NCBI RefSeq assembly: GCF_904846685.1
Contig: NZ_CAJHBQ010000002.1
Location: 62,001-126,000, forward strand
Direction: 5' to 3'
Origin: Psychrobacter submarinus
Lineage (GTDB): Bacteria; Pseudomonadota; Gammaproteobacteria; Pseudomonadales; Moraxellaceae
Length of the DNA: 64,000 nt
Shown: positions 1 to 8,209 of the stretch, piece after piece
Numbering within the stretch: the first letter of the stretch is position 1
Layout: every line of letters begins with the position of its first letter
Notes under the pieces: generated by a model
Told to the model about the DNA's origin: nothing
Database searches by the model: none
What the model saw: the letters and a program-made list of their open reading frames with translations, nothing else
Program-made: the position numbers and the translations under genes

Positions 1-800
1 TCTTTACCATCGGGTAGTTCAGTCGCGTTATATTGCGAGACAAGGCCGCAAACAGGAATACGCGCATGGGCGTTCAATAACGGCATGACCGCATCAAAGA
101 CTTTACCGCCGACGTTTTCATAATAGATATCGATACCATTAGGGCAAGCGGCTTTTAGCTGCTCAGCGAAATCATCGGCATAGTGATCGATACACACATC
201 AAAGCCAAGCTCATTGACAGCAAACTCACACTTTTCTTTACCGCCTGCGACACCGACAGTGCGTGTGCCATAGGTATTACCAACTTGTCCGACTGTCGCG
301 CCAACTGGGCCTGTAGCGGCAGCAACGACTAGAGTCTCGCCTTTTTGCGGTTTACCGATGTCAGTCAAACCCATATAACCGGTAAAACCTGGCATACCTA
401 AAACGCCTAAGCCATAAGAAGGATTGGCCATGTCTTTATCAAGTTTTAGTACGTCTTCGCCATCACTGACGCTATAATCTTGCCAGCCTGAGTTGGCGAC
501 TACCAAATCGCCTTCGCTAAATTTATCGATATTGGACTCGACCACTTGCGCCACCGTCGCGCCCATAATGACATCACCGACTTCTAGCGGATCAGCATAG
601 CTTTTTGCATCGCTCATACGACCGCGCATATAAGGATCAAGCGATAAATAGACGGTACGCAGTAGCATCTCATTGCTACCTGCTTTTGGCATCTCACTTG
701 TTGCCATCTCGAAGTTATCGGCGTTCGGCTCACCCGTAGGGCGACTGGCTAACTTAATTTGACGGTTCTGTTGTTTGTTTTGTTGTTTGTCAAAACTCAT
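1..800 (-). CDS. NADP-dependent MDR-family oxidoreductase (CurA/YncB-like), partial
   Basis: Zinc-independent medium-chain reductase of the kind that reduces enones and other alpha,beta-unsaturated carbonyls with NADPH in the cytoplasm. The C-terminal end lies beyond base 1; about 266 residues are visible of the roughly 335-345 usual. The N-terminal region shows SLDPYMRGRM, then FTGYMGL and the nucleotide-binding stretch VVAAATGPVGATVGQ, then YYENVGGKVFDAV, all typical of this family, and no zinc ligand set. The ATG at 798-800 follows AGGAG by seven bases. It is the first gene of a leftward redox group with the YqhD-like dehydrogenase. Family is secure; substrate is unknown. Confidence 0.85.
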   Translation of the reverse strand, partial: MSFDKQQNKQQNRQIKLASRPTGEPNADNFEMATSEMPKAGSNEMLLRTVYLSLDPYMRGRMSDAKSYADPLEVGDVIMGATVAQVVESNIDKFSEGDLVVANSGWQDYSVSDGEDVLKLDKDMANPSYGLGVLGMPGFTGYMGLTDIGKPQKGETLVVAAATGPVGATVGQVGNTYGTRTVGVAGGKEKCEFAVNELGFDVCIDHYADDFAEQLKAACPNGIDIYYENVGGKVFDAVMPLLNAHARIPVCGLVSQYNATELPDGK

Positions 801-975
801 GAATGATCTCCTATTTTATTTATTATTGATCAACTGCATATCTACAACACTAAAACTCATGGTCGTAGACAAAAACTGATACATACACGGCTTAATAAGT
901 AGCAAAAATTGATCCCAATAACCCATATTAGCAATTCACAGCGTATTACTCGTATGGGCTATTGAGGGTAAAGCG

Positions 976-2190
976 TTACGAAGCTTTACTGGTTGTTGCC
1001 CGCTCTAGAATACGGCGTGAGACTGTTAAGTCATTCTTATCATGCTCACCTAATTTGACCATCTTATGCGCCTCTAACTGCTCAATGATAGGATCGATAG
1101 CAGAGTCATCAAGATCGACGTCAGCTAGGCTTACGGGGAGACCTAAATCACGGAAGAAATCTTCGGTGCGAACAACAGCAGCTTCTATAACCTCATCATC
1201 GCTTTGGTTATTATTCGCTTCAATATTCCAGACATTACGCGCGTACTGTAGGAGCTTGTCTTTTTTGCTGTCTTTAAGCTCGCGCATGACTGACGGCAAT
1301 ACAATCGTCAAGGTGCGGGCATGATCGATAGCGTGTAATGAGGTCAGCTCATGACCTATCATGTGCGTGGTCCAATCTTGCGGCACGCCCGTACCAATCA
1401 AGCCGTTCAGCGCCATCGTCGCCGTCCACATGATATTTTTACGCGTTTCCATATTGTTAGGATCAGCTTTTACCGCATGGCCTTCTTCGATAAGTATTTT
1501 TAGCAGACTCTCAGCAAAAGCGTCTTGTACTTTGGCGTTAACTGGATAAGTAAGGTACTGCTCCATCACATGTACAAACGCATCTGCAACGCCATTCATG
1601 ACTTGGCTATCGGGTAGGGTAAGGGTTTTGGCAGGGTCTAAGATGGAGAACTTAGGGAAAGCTAGCGGATTGCCAAAAGGCAGTTTGGCCTGACGTTCGC
1701 TATAGTTGACTACGCCGCCTGAATTCATCTCAGAGCCTGTGGCTGGAATGGTCAATACCGCACCAAGATCCACCGCTGAATCTAGTTTTTTGGTATAACC
1801 AATCAGGGCGTCCCATGCTTTTTCACGTGAGACTGTGCCTTCGTCTTCTTTGAGTGAAGACACTAAGGCGACAAACTTACTACCGTCGATAACTGAACCG
1901 CCGCCGACCGCTAAGATAAAGTCGATATTATGCTCATTCACTTGATCCGCAGCTTTTAACAAAGTAACAAATTCTGGATTGGGTTCTATACCGCCAAACT
2001 CAAAAACCTCGCGATTACCGTTCGCTGATAAGGCAGTTCTAACCTCGTCCAAAGTACCCGTACGCTCAGCTGAGCCGCCGCCATATGTGATAAGGACACG
2101 AGCATCAGTCGGCACAAGATCTGAGAGTTGTTCGATTTGGCCTTCGCCAAAGACGATACGGACAGGGTTGTAGTATTGAAAGTTATTCAT
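976..2190 (-). CDS. yqhD: Iron-containing alcohol dehydrogenase, YqhD-like
   Basis: NADPH-dependent reduction of aldehydes to alcohols is the known role of this family in aldehyde detoxification. The 404 residues hold the GGGSVIDGSK nucleotide-binding loop (about 96-105) and the metal ligands expected by alignment with E. coli YqhD: D203 and H207 in VADAFVH, H276 in HMIGHEL and H290 in AIDHARTL. Length is close to the 387 of E. coli YqhD. ATG is preceded by AGGA. The TetR gene lies upstream on the same strand and a palindromic operator candidate sits at 2338-2352, so control by that regulator is likely. The symbol is by similarity; orthology is not proven. Confidence 0.85.
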   Translation of the reverse strand: MNNFQYYNPVRIVFGEGQIEQLSDLVPTDARVLITYGGGSAERTGTLDEVRTALSANGNREVFEFGGIEPNPEFVTLLKAADQVNEHNIDFILAVGGGSVIDGSKFVALVSSLKEDEGTVSREKAWDALIGYTKKLDSAVDLGAVLTIPATGSEMNSGGVVNYSERQAKLPFGNPLAFPKFSILDPAKTLTLPDSQVMNGVADAFVHVMEQYLTYPVNAKVQDAFAESLLKILIEEGHAVKADPNNMETRKNIMWTATMALNGLIGTGVPQDWTTHMIGHELTSLHAIDHARTLTIVLPSVMRELKDSKKDKLLQYARNVWNIEANNNQSDDEVIEAAVVRTEDFFRDLGLPVSLADVDLDDSAIDPIIEQLEAHKMVKLGEHDKNDLTVSRRILERATTSKAS

Positions 2191-2337
2191 AAAAATCCTA
2201 AATGATTAGCGTGATGATTTAATGTGAGCTGAGTAGTGATTAGCAGTGCTTTGTTAAAAGCTTTGACTAACCGCTATTTGATAAGTAGCGATAAGTAGCC
2301 ATTAACTATCTTTTGATGAATAGCATTGTACAGAAAT

Positions 2338-2352
2338 TAGACCAGTCGTCTA
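2338..2352. promoter_or_regulatory. Candidate TetR operator, copy 1
   Basis: Palindrome TAGACCAGTCGTCTA (5-bp perfect outer arms TAGAC/GTCTA) in the 265-bp gap between the yqhD-like gene and the tetR gene. The identical 15 bases recur at 3290-3304 upstream of tetR, and the match extends one base (T/G) on each side. An identical palindrome on both sides of a TetR-family gene is the usual layout for self-regulation plus control of the neighbouring operon. Binding is inferred. Confidence 0.65.
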
Positions 2353-2455
2353 GTAAGTAAAGTAAAAAAATAGGCCTTAGTTACAAAACAACGTAAGAAA
2401 GAGAGCCCTATGAGATAGTTAGAGAATGCCAGTCGCCATAGTTAACGACTAATGA

Positions 2456-3097
2456 CTAACGACCCAATTGGACCGTTGTCATCTGCCACACCTCTGCTAA
2501 CGAAGTGTTGGACTGACTGATTTTGGCAATCAAGCTGGCGCCAAGCCAGGAAAAATACCAACGCTTAGCGATACTTTCAGCGGAGACATTGTCAAGCTTC
2601 GGAATAGATTGATCGCTCCATCCTGCCTTGATAAGCTCAGTTAACCAGTTAATCGTTTGTTGATAGCCGTTATTCAGAGCTTCTCGCATCGGCTCCGAGA
2701 TATCAGCAACTTCAGCGCTGAGTTTAACGACTAAACACTTTTCAAGGTCACAGCCGTTTTGTTGGGTGTCGTACCAGTTCTGAAAATAGTCATAGATCTT
2801 TTGCTGAGCGCTACTGTTTTCGTCTGCAATAAGCTCTAAGCGTCTTTTATAACGAGTAAAGTAGTGGGTGATAATCTCTTCGCCAAAAGCTTCTTTGGAG
2901 GCGAAATAATGATAAAAAGAGCCTTTAGGCACCCCTGCTGTGTCTAGTATTTGCTTGATACCTACGGCAGTAAAGCCTTTAGAGGCAATAAGCCGATAAC
3001 CCGTATCTAGCAGATGGGTCTTAGTGTTAGATAACGTTGTATCAGAGTGTCCACTATCTAAAGAAGGTAGTGAGTCAAAAGTAGCAGCGGTAGACAT
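2456..3097 (-). CDS. TetR/AcrR-family transcriptional repressor
   Basis: DNA-binding repressor, 213 residues. The N-terminal helix-turn-helix is clear: DTGYRLIASKGF, then IKQILDTAGVPKGSFYHYF (about residues 45-65) and SKEAFGEE. The remainder is the helical ligand-binding domain with cysteines in NGCDLEKCLVV that could sense electrophiles, as in NemR-type regulators; that is inference. It sits between two copies of the same palindrome and next to aldehyde and alcohol redox genes, so it probably controls aldehyde or enone detoxification. ATG at 3095-3097 is preceded by AGGAGAAC. Confidence 0.88.
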   Translation of the reverse strand: MSTAATFDSLPSLDSGHSDTTLSNTKTHLLDTGYRLIASKGFTAVGIKQILDTAGVPKGSFYHYFASKEAFGEEIITHYFTRYKRRLELIADENSSAQQKIYDYFQNWYDTQQNGCDLEKCLVVKLSAEVADISEPMREALNNGYQQTINWLTELIKAGWSDQSIPKLDNVSAESIAKRWYFSWLGASLIAKISQSNTSLAEVWQMTTVQLGR

Positions 3098-3289
3098 AAA
3101 AGTTATGTTCTCCTAATTTTATAATTTTGCTTATATTAGCGTTATCTCTTTAATTTATAGTCATTGTATTTTACTGAACTTGGTTACTCAAAGCACTGAA
3201 GACAGAATAAAATAAAGAGGCATCAGTTACGTTCAGTCAACAAACTTTAATGCAAAATAGTCTGAGTTTTAAAGCAGCTATGTTAGCAT

Positions 3290-3304
3290 TAGACCAGTCG
3301 TCTA
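3290..3304. promoter_or_regulatory. Candidate TetR operator, copy 2
   Basis: Second copy of TAGACCAGTCGTCTA, about 190 bases upstream of the tetR start and 450 bases upstream of the aldehyde dehydrogenase start. It could serve tetR itself, the rightward aldehyde dehydrogenase, or both. The rest of 3098-3466 is AT-rich, with no gene I can support. Confidence 0.65.
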
Positions 3305-3466
3305 GCAAGCTGACTTTCAATGGTTGAGTAGTTATTGAGCTAAGAGAAGTGAGTTTAAACTCGTCCCAATACTACGAGTACAGCTACTAAAAATGTTAAT
3401 AAAAGAGCCACTAGTAATTTATAAAGTTACTGAGCTACTGAGCTGCTTACAGATACCATGTCATTA

Positions 3467-3731
3467 GGGCGTGTTGAACATTCAAATATTAGGACTGCTG
3501 ATAGATAAAATCGCACCAAACTAGGCGTAAACCGACGATAATGTCGAGGCCTTAGCTAGGTTTACAACACCGTTTGGGGTGATTTTAGCATCAGCCCTTT
3601 GGGGCGGGGCTCTTTTTTGCCAATACATGGCGAAATTGTCTATCCTAGAATGACTAGGCTTCGAAAATTTCACTGCGTATTGCCTGAAAAATAGCCGCCG
3701 CCAGTGCCACATTTGAATGTTCAACACGCCC
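3467..3731 (+). mobile_element. TA-flanked palindromic MITE, copy 1 (divergent, 265 bp)
   Basis: Terminal inverted repeats GGGCGTGTTGAACATTC and its complement, flanked by TA on both sides. Two internal stem lobes are present: one closed by GCTGAT... / ...GCATCAGC, the other by GGGGCGGGGCT... / ...AGCCGCCGCC. The sequence differs from the other seven copies over most of both lobes, but the arms still pair. It ends 27 bases before the aldehyde dehydrogenase ATG. A 68-residue open frame inside it on the minus strand is a by-product of the palindrome. Confidence 0.9.
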
Positions 3732-3758
3732 TAACCTAATAAATAAAAAGGAAAAGTT

Positions 3759-5246
3759 ATGTCAAATAATACTGAAACTAAAAAAAACGCTTATAGTGAC
3801 TTTGACTTGCAGTACATTGCAGGCGAGTGGCAACAAGGGCAGGATGATAGCGTCAATACGAATACCAACCCTTTTACTGGTGAGACTTTAGTTAATATTC
3901 AGCAAGCGACAGAAGGTCAGCTTGATGAAGCCTTTAAGGCGGCGCAAAAAGCACAGCAACAGTGGGCACAAACGATGCCTACTGAGCGCTCAAGCCTACT
4001 ATATAAGGTAGTTGAGATTTTAGATCAGCGCCAAGAGGAGATTGTCGATTGGCTGGTGAAAGAGTCGGGCAGTACTCGTATAAAGGCAATGGTGGAGTTT
4101 GGTAGTGCGCGCGCTATCACGGTAGAGGCAGCAACTTTTCCTAATCGTATGCATGGTGAGATTCGTCCGTCTAACATACCAGGTAAAGAAAACTTCGCTT
4201 ATCGCGAGCCTATCGGCGTGATTGCGGTGATTAGTCCTTGGAATTTCCCACTGCACTTGACCCAGCGCTCTATTGCCCCTGCAATAGCCTTGGGTAATGC
4301 GGTGGTGCTAAAACCTGCTAGCGATACACCTATCACCGGCGGTCTGCTACTCGCCAAGATCTTTGAAGAGGCAGGCTTGCCAAAAGGCTTGCTCAACGTA
4401 GTCGTCGGCGCAGGTAGCGAGATTGGCGATGCTATCGTCACGCACGACATTCCAAGCTTTGTCTCCTTCACTGGCTCCACCGCAGTTGGCAAACACATCG
4501 GCGAGCTTGCTAATGGCGGCGATACTATCAAACCTGTCGCATTAGAGCTTGGCGGTAACAATCCGTTTGTGGTATTAGCAGACGCCGATCTAGAGAATGC
4601 GGCAAAAGCGGCAGTCTTCGGTAAGTTCTTGCATCAAGGTCAAATCTGTATTGCTATCAACCGCATCATCGTTGAAGATGCTATCTATGATGAATTCGTT
4701 GAGCGTTTCGTTGAACATGTAAAAACCATCAAAGTCGGTGATCCTAATGATAAAGATACGGCTGTTGGTCCTATCATTAATCAAGATCAGCTCGACTCTT
4801 TAAAAGATAAAATCGCTAAAGCTCAAGAGGAAGGCGCTAAGACATTACTCAGCGGTGAGATTGAAGGTCAAGTTGTGCCGCCTCATGTCTTCACTGAGGT
4901 AACTGCTGATATGGACTTATTCCGTAATGAGATCTTTGGGCCCTTAGTTGGCATTATTCGCGCACAAGATGAGGATGAGGCGTTGAAGCTTGCCAATGAT
5001 ACTGAGTATGGATTATCAAGTTCGGTGTTTACGACAGATATGGAGAAAGGCTTACGTTTTGCCCGTGGTATCAGAGCTGGGATGACTCATGTCAATGACA
5101 TCACCGTCAATGACGAGAGCGTAGTACCATTCGGTGGTGAGAAAAACTCAGGTATTGGCCGCTTTAATGGCGAGTGGGTGCTAGAGGAGATGACGCGTCT
5201 GCACTGGGTGTCTTATCAGCACAAACCGCGTGACTATTCGTTCTGA
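3759..5246 (+). CDS. NAD(P)-dependent aldehyde dehydrogenase
   Basis: Oxidises an aldehyde to the acid in the cytoplasm. The 495 residues carry the whole ALDH signature: PWNF with N162, LKPAS with K185, FTGSTAVG (238-245), ELGGNNP with general base E263, and GQIC with nucleophile C297. The [10 protein letters not shown] region follows near the C-terminus. It resembles the benzaldehyde/vanillin-type branch, but the substrate cannot be fixed. ATG is preceded by AAGGA. It follows MITE copy 1 directly, so its mRNA either starts in the 27-base gap or carries the element as a leader. Its stop codon lies in a 9-bp tandem repeat. Confidence 0.92.
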   Translation: MSNNTETKKNAYSDFDLQYIAGEWQQGQDDSVNTNTNPFTGETLVNIQQATEGQLDEAFKAAQKAQQQWAQTMPTERSSLLYKVVEILDQRQEEIVDWLVKESGSTRIKAMVEFGSARAITVEAATFPNRMHGEIRPSNIPGKENFAYREPIGVIAVISPWNFPLHLTQRSIAPAIALGNAVVLKPASDTPITGGLLLAKIFEEAGLPKGLLNVVVGAGSEIGDAIVTHDIPSFVSFTGSTAVGKHIGELANGGDTIKPVALELGGNNPFVVLADADLENAAKAAVFGKFLHQGQICIAINRIIVEDAIYDEFVERFVEHVKTIKVGDPNDKDTAVGPIINQDQLDSLKDKIAKAQEEGAKTLLSGEIEGQVVPPHVFTEVTADMDLFRNEIFGPLVGIIRAQDEDEALKLANDTEYGLSSSVFTTDMEKGLRFARGIRAGMTHVNDITVNDESVVPFGGEKNSGIGRFNGEWVLEEMTRLHWVSYQHKPRDYSF

Positions 5247-5273
5247 TCGTTCTGATCGTTCTGATCGTTCTGA
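5238..5273 (+). repeat. 9-bp tandem repeat TCGTTCTGA x4 over the ALDH stop codon
   Basis: Four perfect copies of TCGTTCTGA. The first encodes the last two residues (Ser-Phe) and the TGA stop of the aldehyde dehydrogenase. The next three copies are in frame and each adds another Ser-Phe-stop, giving four consecutive in-frame UGA codons. Confidence 0.95.
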
Positions 5274-5320
5274 TGCTTTCTAATGCGTTCTAATTCATTT
5301 TCATAAATATTTTAACTCGT

Positions 5321-5351
5321 AAAAAGACTGCTCTAGTAGCAGTCTTTTTTT
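5321..5351 (+). terminator. Rho-independent terminator after the aldehyde dehydrogenase
   Basis: Hairpin AAAGACTGCT / AGCAGTCTTT with a 5-base loop (CTAGT), followed by a run of T. The A-run on the left arm means it could also act on the leftward strand for the convergent small gene at 5399-5629. Confidence 0.85.
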
Positions 5352-5398
5352 GTACCTAAGAGGGTTAATTTCACTCATAAACGAATGGGTTGAGTCTA

Positions 5399-5629
5399 CT
5401 ATTTTAGATTAAAGCCCAAAATAGATTGGATCTCCTCGACTGACATATTTCTGACTAACGCTTGCTCTTCGACATCTAAGCGGTTGCTGTGCTCTTTAAT
5501 CAAAGTATAGATACTGCGGGAAATCTCAGCAGTAGAAGCATAGTACATTTGCGGTTCTTCACGGGTGAGCTGAGTCAAAAACCTATTGATGATTTTACGT
5601 TTTTCTGCCGAAGCATTGTCTTCACTCAC
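5399..5629 (-). CDS. Small conserved-looking hypothetical protein
   Basis: A 76-residue, highly charged, probably all-helical protein with no membrane segment or signal. The start is GTG at 5627-5629, supported by AGGAG seven bases upstream, a strong ribosome site that argues for real expression. I do not recognise a family. It sits convergent with the aldehyde dehydrogenase and divergent from the cryptochrome gene. Confidence 0.65.
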   Translation of the reverse strand: MSEDNASAEKRKIINRFLTQLTREEPQMYYASTAEISRSIYTLIKEHSNRLDVEEQALVRNMSVEEIQSILGFNLK

Positions 5630-5874
5630 AGTTATCTCCTTTAATTATAGTTATCAAGATCTGTTTGATGATTGACCATTTAAGCAGGCTGCTTGTTTGT
5701 AGTCAATGTTTATTCTAGTCGTTATATTTAAGACTATTCGCCAATACTAAGCCCGCTTTTAACACGCCATATACTGTATCTTATTTTTTATCACATTATA
5801 GTTACTCTCAACAGTAACTATGATTAGTTAAGGTTTAGTAATAGCTAAGCACAATTACAAATGGCAGATAAGAC

Positions 5875-7242
5875 ATGACTAATGAGCAAAATAAAAACGT
5901 AGTAATGGTGCTATTTCACAACGATTTGCGTATTCATGACAATGCGACATTGAGTAAAGCGGCTGAGCAGGCCAAATCAGGTAACCTTAAGTCAGGTTAT
6001 CTACTGCCGGTATATGCTGTCGATTTGACTGAGGCGCTCAATCAAGAGGCTTGGGGTCAGGCTTATCATTTCGATAAGCTTGGGCATGCCCGCCAGCAGT
6101 TTATCAATGAAAGCTTGATCGATTTAGACAGGTCTTTGCAGAGTCTTGGGAGTCGATTGCTGTATTTGCGACAAGTGGATAAAGAATCAAGCGCCAATAC
6201 TTTTAATCAGTTATGCCAGCTCATAGAGCAGCAGCAAGTGAGCGATATTTTTGTCAGTGATAGTGCCGATTATGCGCAGTTAAACGTTTATAATTTGTTG
6301 CGCGCTAAGTATGCTAATATTGCTTGGCATAGTGAGTCGATCAATACCTTGTATCCTATAATGCCGACCAAAGAGCTACCGCAAAGCTTTACTCAGTTTC
6401 GTAAAAAAGTCGAATATGCTCAAGATTTACTCAAAGCTGAAACAGATTTAGTAATAACCGAAACCCTAAGATCGCTGTCACCATTGCCTGCAGCACTGAT
6501 TAATGAGTCAAAGTATGCTCTGCAATTACCCTCAGTTGACAAACCAAATCCTAATGACGAAAAAGATAAACCCAAATATCAAGGCGGTGAAAGTGCTGCG
6601 CTGAATCATCTAAAAAGCTATTTTGCTTCTAACGCCCCAAGCAGCTATAAAACCACCCGTAACGCTTTGGATGAGTGGACGCATTCAACGAAGTTCTCAG
6701 CTTGGCTTGCTAATGGCACACTATCAGTAAAGGTATTGCTCAATCGTCTGCGTCAGTACGAGCGCGAAGTCGTGACCAATGGCTCAACTTATTGGATCTG
6801 GTTTGAGCTATTGTGGCGTGAGTATTTTTACTGGTATGCCATAAAGCATCAAGAAGATTTATTTTTATTTAAAGGTATTGGCGATTATAGACCTTCGACG
6901 CGTCATGATGATCAGCGTTTAGCGCAGTGGCAAAATGGTGAGACTAAATATCCAATTATTAATGCTTGTATGTGCCAGCTCAATCATACTGGTTATATGT
7001 CGAATCGTGGTCGGCAGCTGGTGGCGAGCTGTTTTATTCATGAGCTAGATCTTGATTGGCGTTATGGCGCAGCCTACTTTGAGCAGCAGCTGATCGATTA
7101 TGATGTTGGGAGCAATTGGGGCAACTGGCAATACTTAGCAGGAGTAGGGGCGGATCCTCGCGGCTCTAGGCAGTTCAATCTAAAAAAACAAACCCAGCAG
7201 CATGATCCTAACGGCGAGTTTATGGATAAATGGCTGTCATAA
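5875..7242 (+). CDS. Cryptochrome/photolyase, DASH-type
   Basis: FAD-containing blue-light protein. DASH cryptochromes repair cyclobutane dimers in single-stranded or looped DNA. The 455 residues show the N-terminal photolyase alpha/beta domain (LFHNDLRIHDN near the start) and the C-terminal FAD domain with FELLWREYFYWYA, RGRQLVASCF, DWRYGAAYFE and DVGSNWGNWQYLAGVGADPR, the last being characteristic of the DASH branch. Weak ribosome site. A UV-defence role suits a surface-dwelling cold-adapted bacterium (inference). The DUF3429 gene follows after 32 bases, so they may be co-transcribed. Confidence 0.88.
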   Translation: MTNEQNKNVVMVLFHNDLRIHDNATLSKAAEQAKSGNLKSGYLLPVYAVDLTEALNQEAWGQAYHFDKLGHARQQFINESLIDLDRSLQSLGSRLLYLRQVDKESSANTFNQLCQLIEQQQVSDIFVSDSADYAQLNVYNLLRAKYANIAWHSESINTLYPIMPTKELPQSFTQFRKKVEYAQDLLKAETDLVITETLRSLSPLPAALINESKYALQLPSVDKPNPNDEKDKPKYQGGESAALNHLKSYFASNAPSSYKTTRNALDEWTHSTKFSAWLANGTLSVKVLLNRLRQYEREVVTNGSTYWIWFELLWREYFYWYAIKHQEDLFLFKGIGDYRPSTRHDDQRLAQWQNGETKYPIINACMCQLNHTGYMSNRGRQLVASCFIHELDLDWRYGAAYFEQQLIDYDVGSNWGNWQYLAGVGADPRGSRQFNLKKQTQQHDPNGEFMDKWLS

Positions 7243-7274
7243 TGAATTCTAATATGTAGTGTGAGTTGTCAATC

Positions 7275-7712
7275 ATGAAAAAACTCAGTCCTTATCTAAC
7301 CTTTGCCGGTAGCATTCCCTTTATCGCTTGCGCCATCTTACTCATAGTAGGAGTCGATAGTGTTTTAGCTTTAGGAAAAACTAGCAATATTCTAGCGACT
7401 TACGGCTTAGTGATTGCCACCTTTATGGCTGGGGCGCAGTGGGGTAATCATTTGGCTTTAGCGGACGATAACCCTTGGGCTGCAAGGTTGCCTATCTTGA
7501 GTAACCTGATAACTTTGGTATTATGGTTTGGCTTTTTACTGTTATCGACAGCGGCTTTTATTTGGCTGTTAGTGATAGGGTTTATCAGCTTACTACTCAT
7601 TGATTATGGACTTAATCAAGCGAGTATCATCAACACTAAATACTTTAGCGTTAGAAAGTATGTGACTTTGATTGTTGTTATCTCATTGATAATTTCTGTA
7701 GTACAAATATAA
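7275..7712 (+). CDS. DUF3429 family membrane protein
   Basis: A 145-residue integral membrane protein with four to five hydrophobic segments and the family motif AGAQWGNH (about residues 55-62). Function is unknown. I prefer the ATG at 7275; an in-frame TTG nine bases upstream would add three residues. It lies 32 bases after the cryptochrome gene on the same strand. DUF3429 proteins are often found near photolyase-type genes, as I recall, but that is not shown here. Its stop is seven bases from MITE copy 2. Confidence 0.75.
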   Translation: MKKLSPYLTFAGSIPFIACAILLIVGVDSVLALGKTSNILATYGLVIATFMAGAQWGNHLALADDNPWAARLPILSNLITLVLWFGFLLLSTAAFIWLLVIGFISLLLIDYGLNQASIINTKYFSVRKYVTLIVVISLIISVVQI

Positions 7713-7719
7713 ATAATTA

Positions 7720-8022
7720 GGGCGTGTTGAACATTCACAAATGCGCACTGCTGATCGCTACTAGTTAATCAAAGCTGTGTTCTAGTCGTCGTTAAAATTG
7801 CAGATAATGCTTATTGCATTGGCTAGCTGATTTTATTTAAACAGTCGCAACGACTAGGGCGATTTTAGCATCAGCCCTCACGACAACAACAGGGACAGGA
7901 CTATTTTTTGCCGCTTTATTGATAAAAATAGACGCTTAGAACGACTAAACTTACCATTTTTATCTGCAAATCGCCTAAAAAATAGTCTCTGTCAGTGCTA
8001 TGGTCGAATGTTCAACACGCCC
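7720..8022 (+). mobile_element. TA-flanked palindromic MITE, copy 2 (303 bp)
   Basis: Starts GGGCGTGTTGAACATTC and ends with its complement, with TA on both flanks. Long-lobe variant: the left lobe contains TCTAGTCGTCGTTAAAATTGC and ACGACTAGGGCGATTTTAGC, the right lobe GACAGGACTATTTTTTGCC and AAAAAATAGTCTCTGTC. It begins seven bases after the DUF3429 stop. Confidence 0.95.
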
Positions 8023-8051
8023 TAAGAATATTTCATTGAGTGCTATATATG

Positions 8052-8077
8052 AGCTACCATTTAGGTGGCTTTTTTTT
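8052..8077 (+). terminator. Terminator downstream of MITE copy 2
   Basis: Hairpin AGCTACC / GGTGGCT (one A-G mismatch) with an ATTTA loop and an eight-base T run. It probably terminates the cryptochrome-DUF3429 transcript after it has read through the MITE. Confidence 0.65.
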
Positions 8078-8141
8078 GTGATTTAAAAATTCTAGCTAGC
8101 TTCTCACATATTAAAAGAATGACAGATATTGAATAACTTAT

Positions 8142-8164
8142 AACATTCATTTAAAATGAACCTT
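8142..8164. promoter_or_regulatory. Candidate NsrR operator upstream of nnrS
   Basis: Two 11-base arms, AACATTCATTT and AAATGAACCTT, separated by one base; 9 of 11 positions are complementary. The 11-1-11 layout matches the known NsrR consensus (AAGATGCATTT-N-AAATGCATCTT type). It lies 45 bases before the nnrS start, and nsrR follows nnrS, so self-controlled nitric-oxide-responsive expression is likely. A weaker similar sequence follows at about 8171-8188. Confidence 0.7.
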
Positions 8165-8209
8165 AAATAACAGTTATTTAAATGAATCACTAATCATAAG
8201 CTGAACGCT

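Noticed and set aside
3521-3727. 68-residue open frame on the minus strand
   Set aside because: It lies wholly inside MITE copy 1, and the other copies do not keep it open; it is a by-product of the palindrome.
7720-8022. MITE copies as simple transcription terminators
   Set aside because: The stems are long and internally branched and no T run follows the terminal repeat; copy 2 is followed by a separate proper terminator at 8052-8077.
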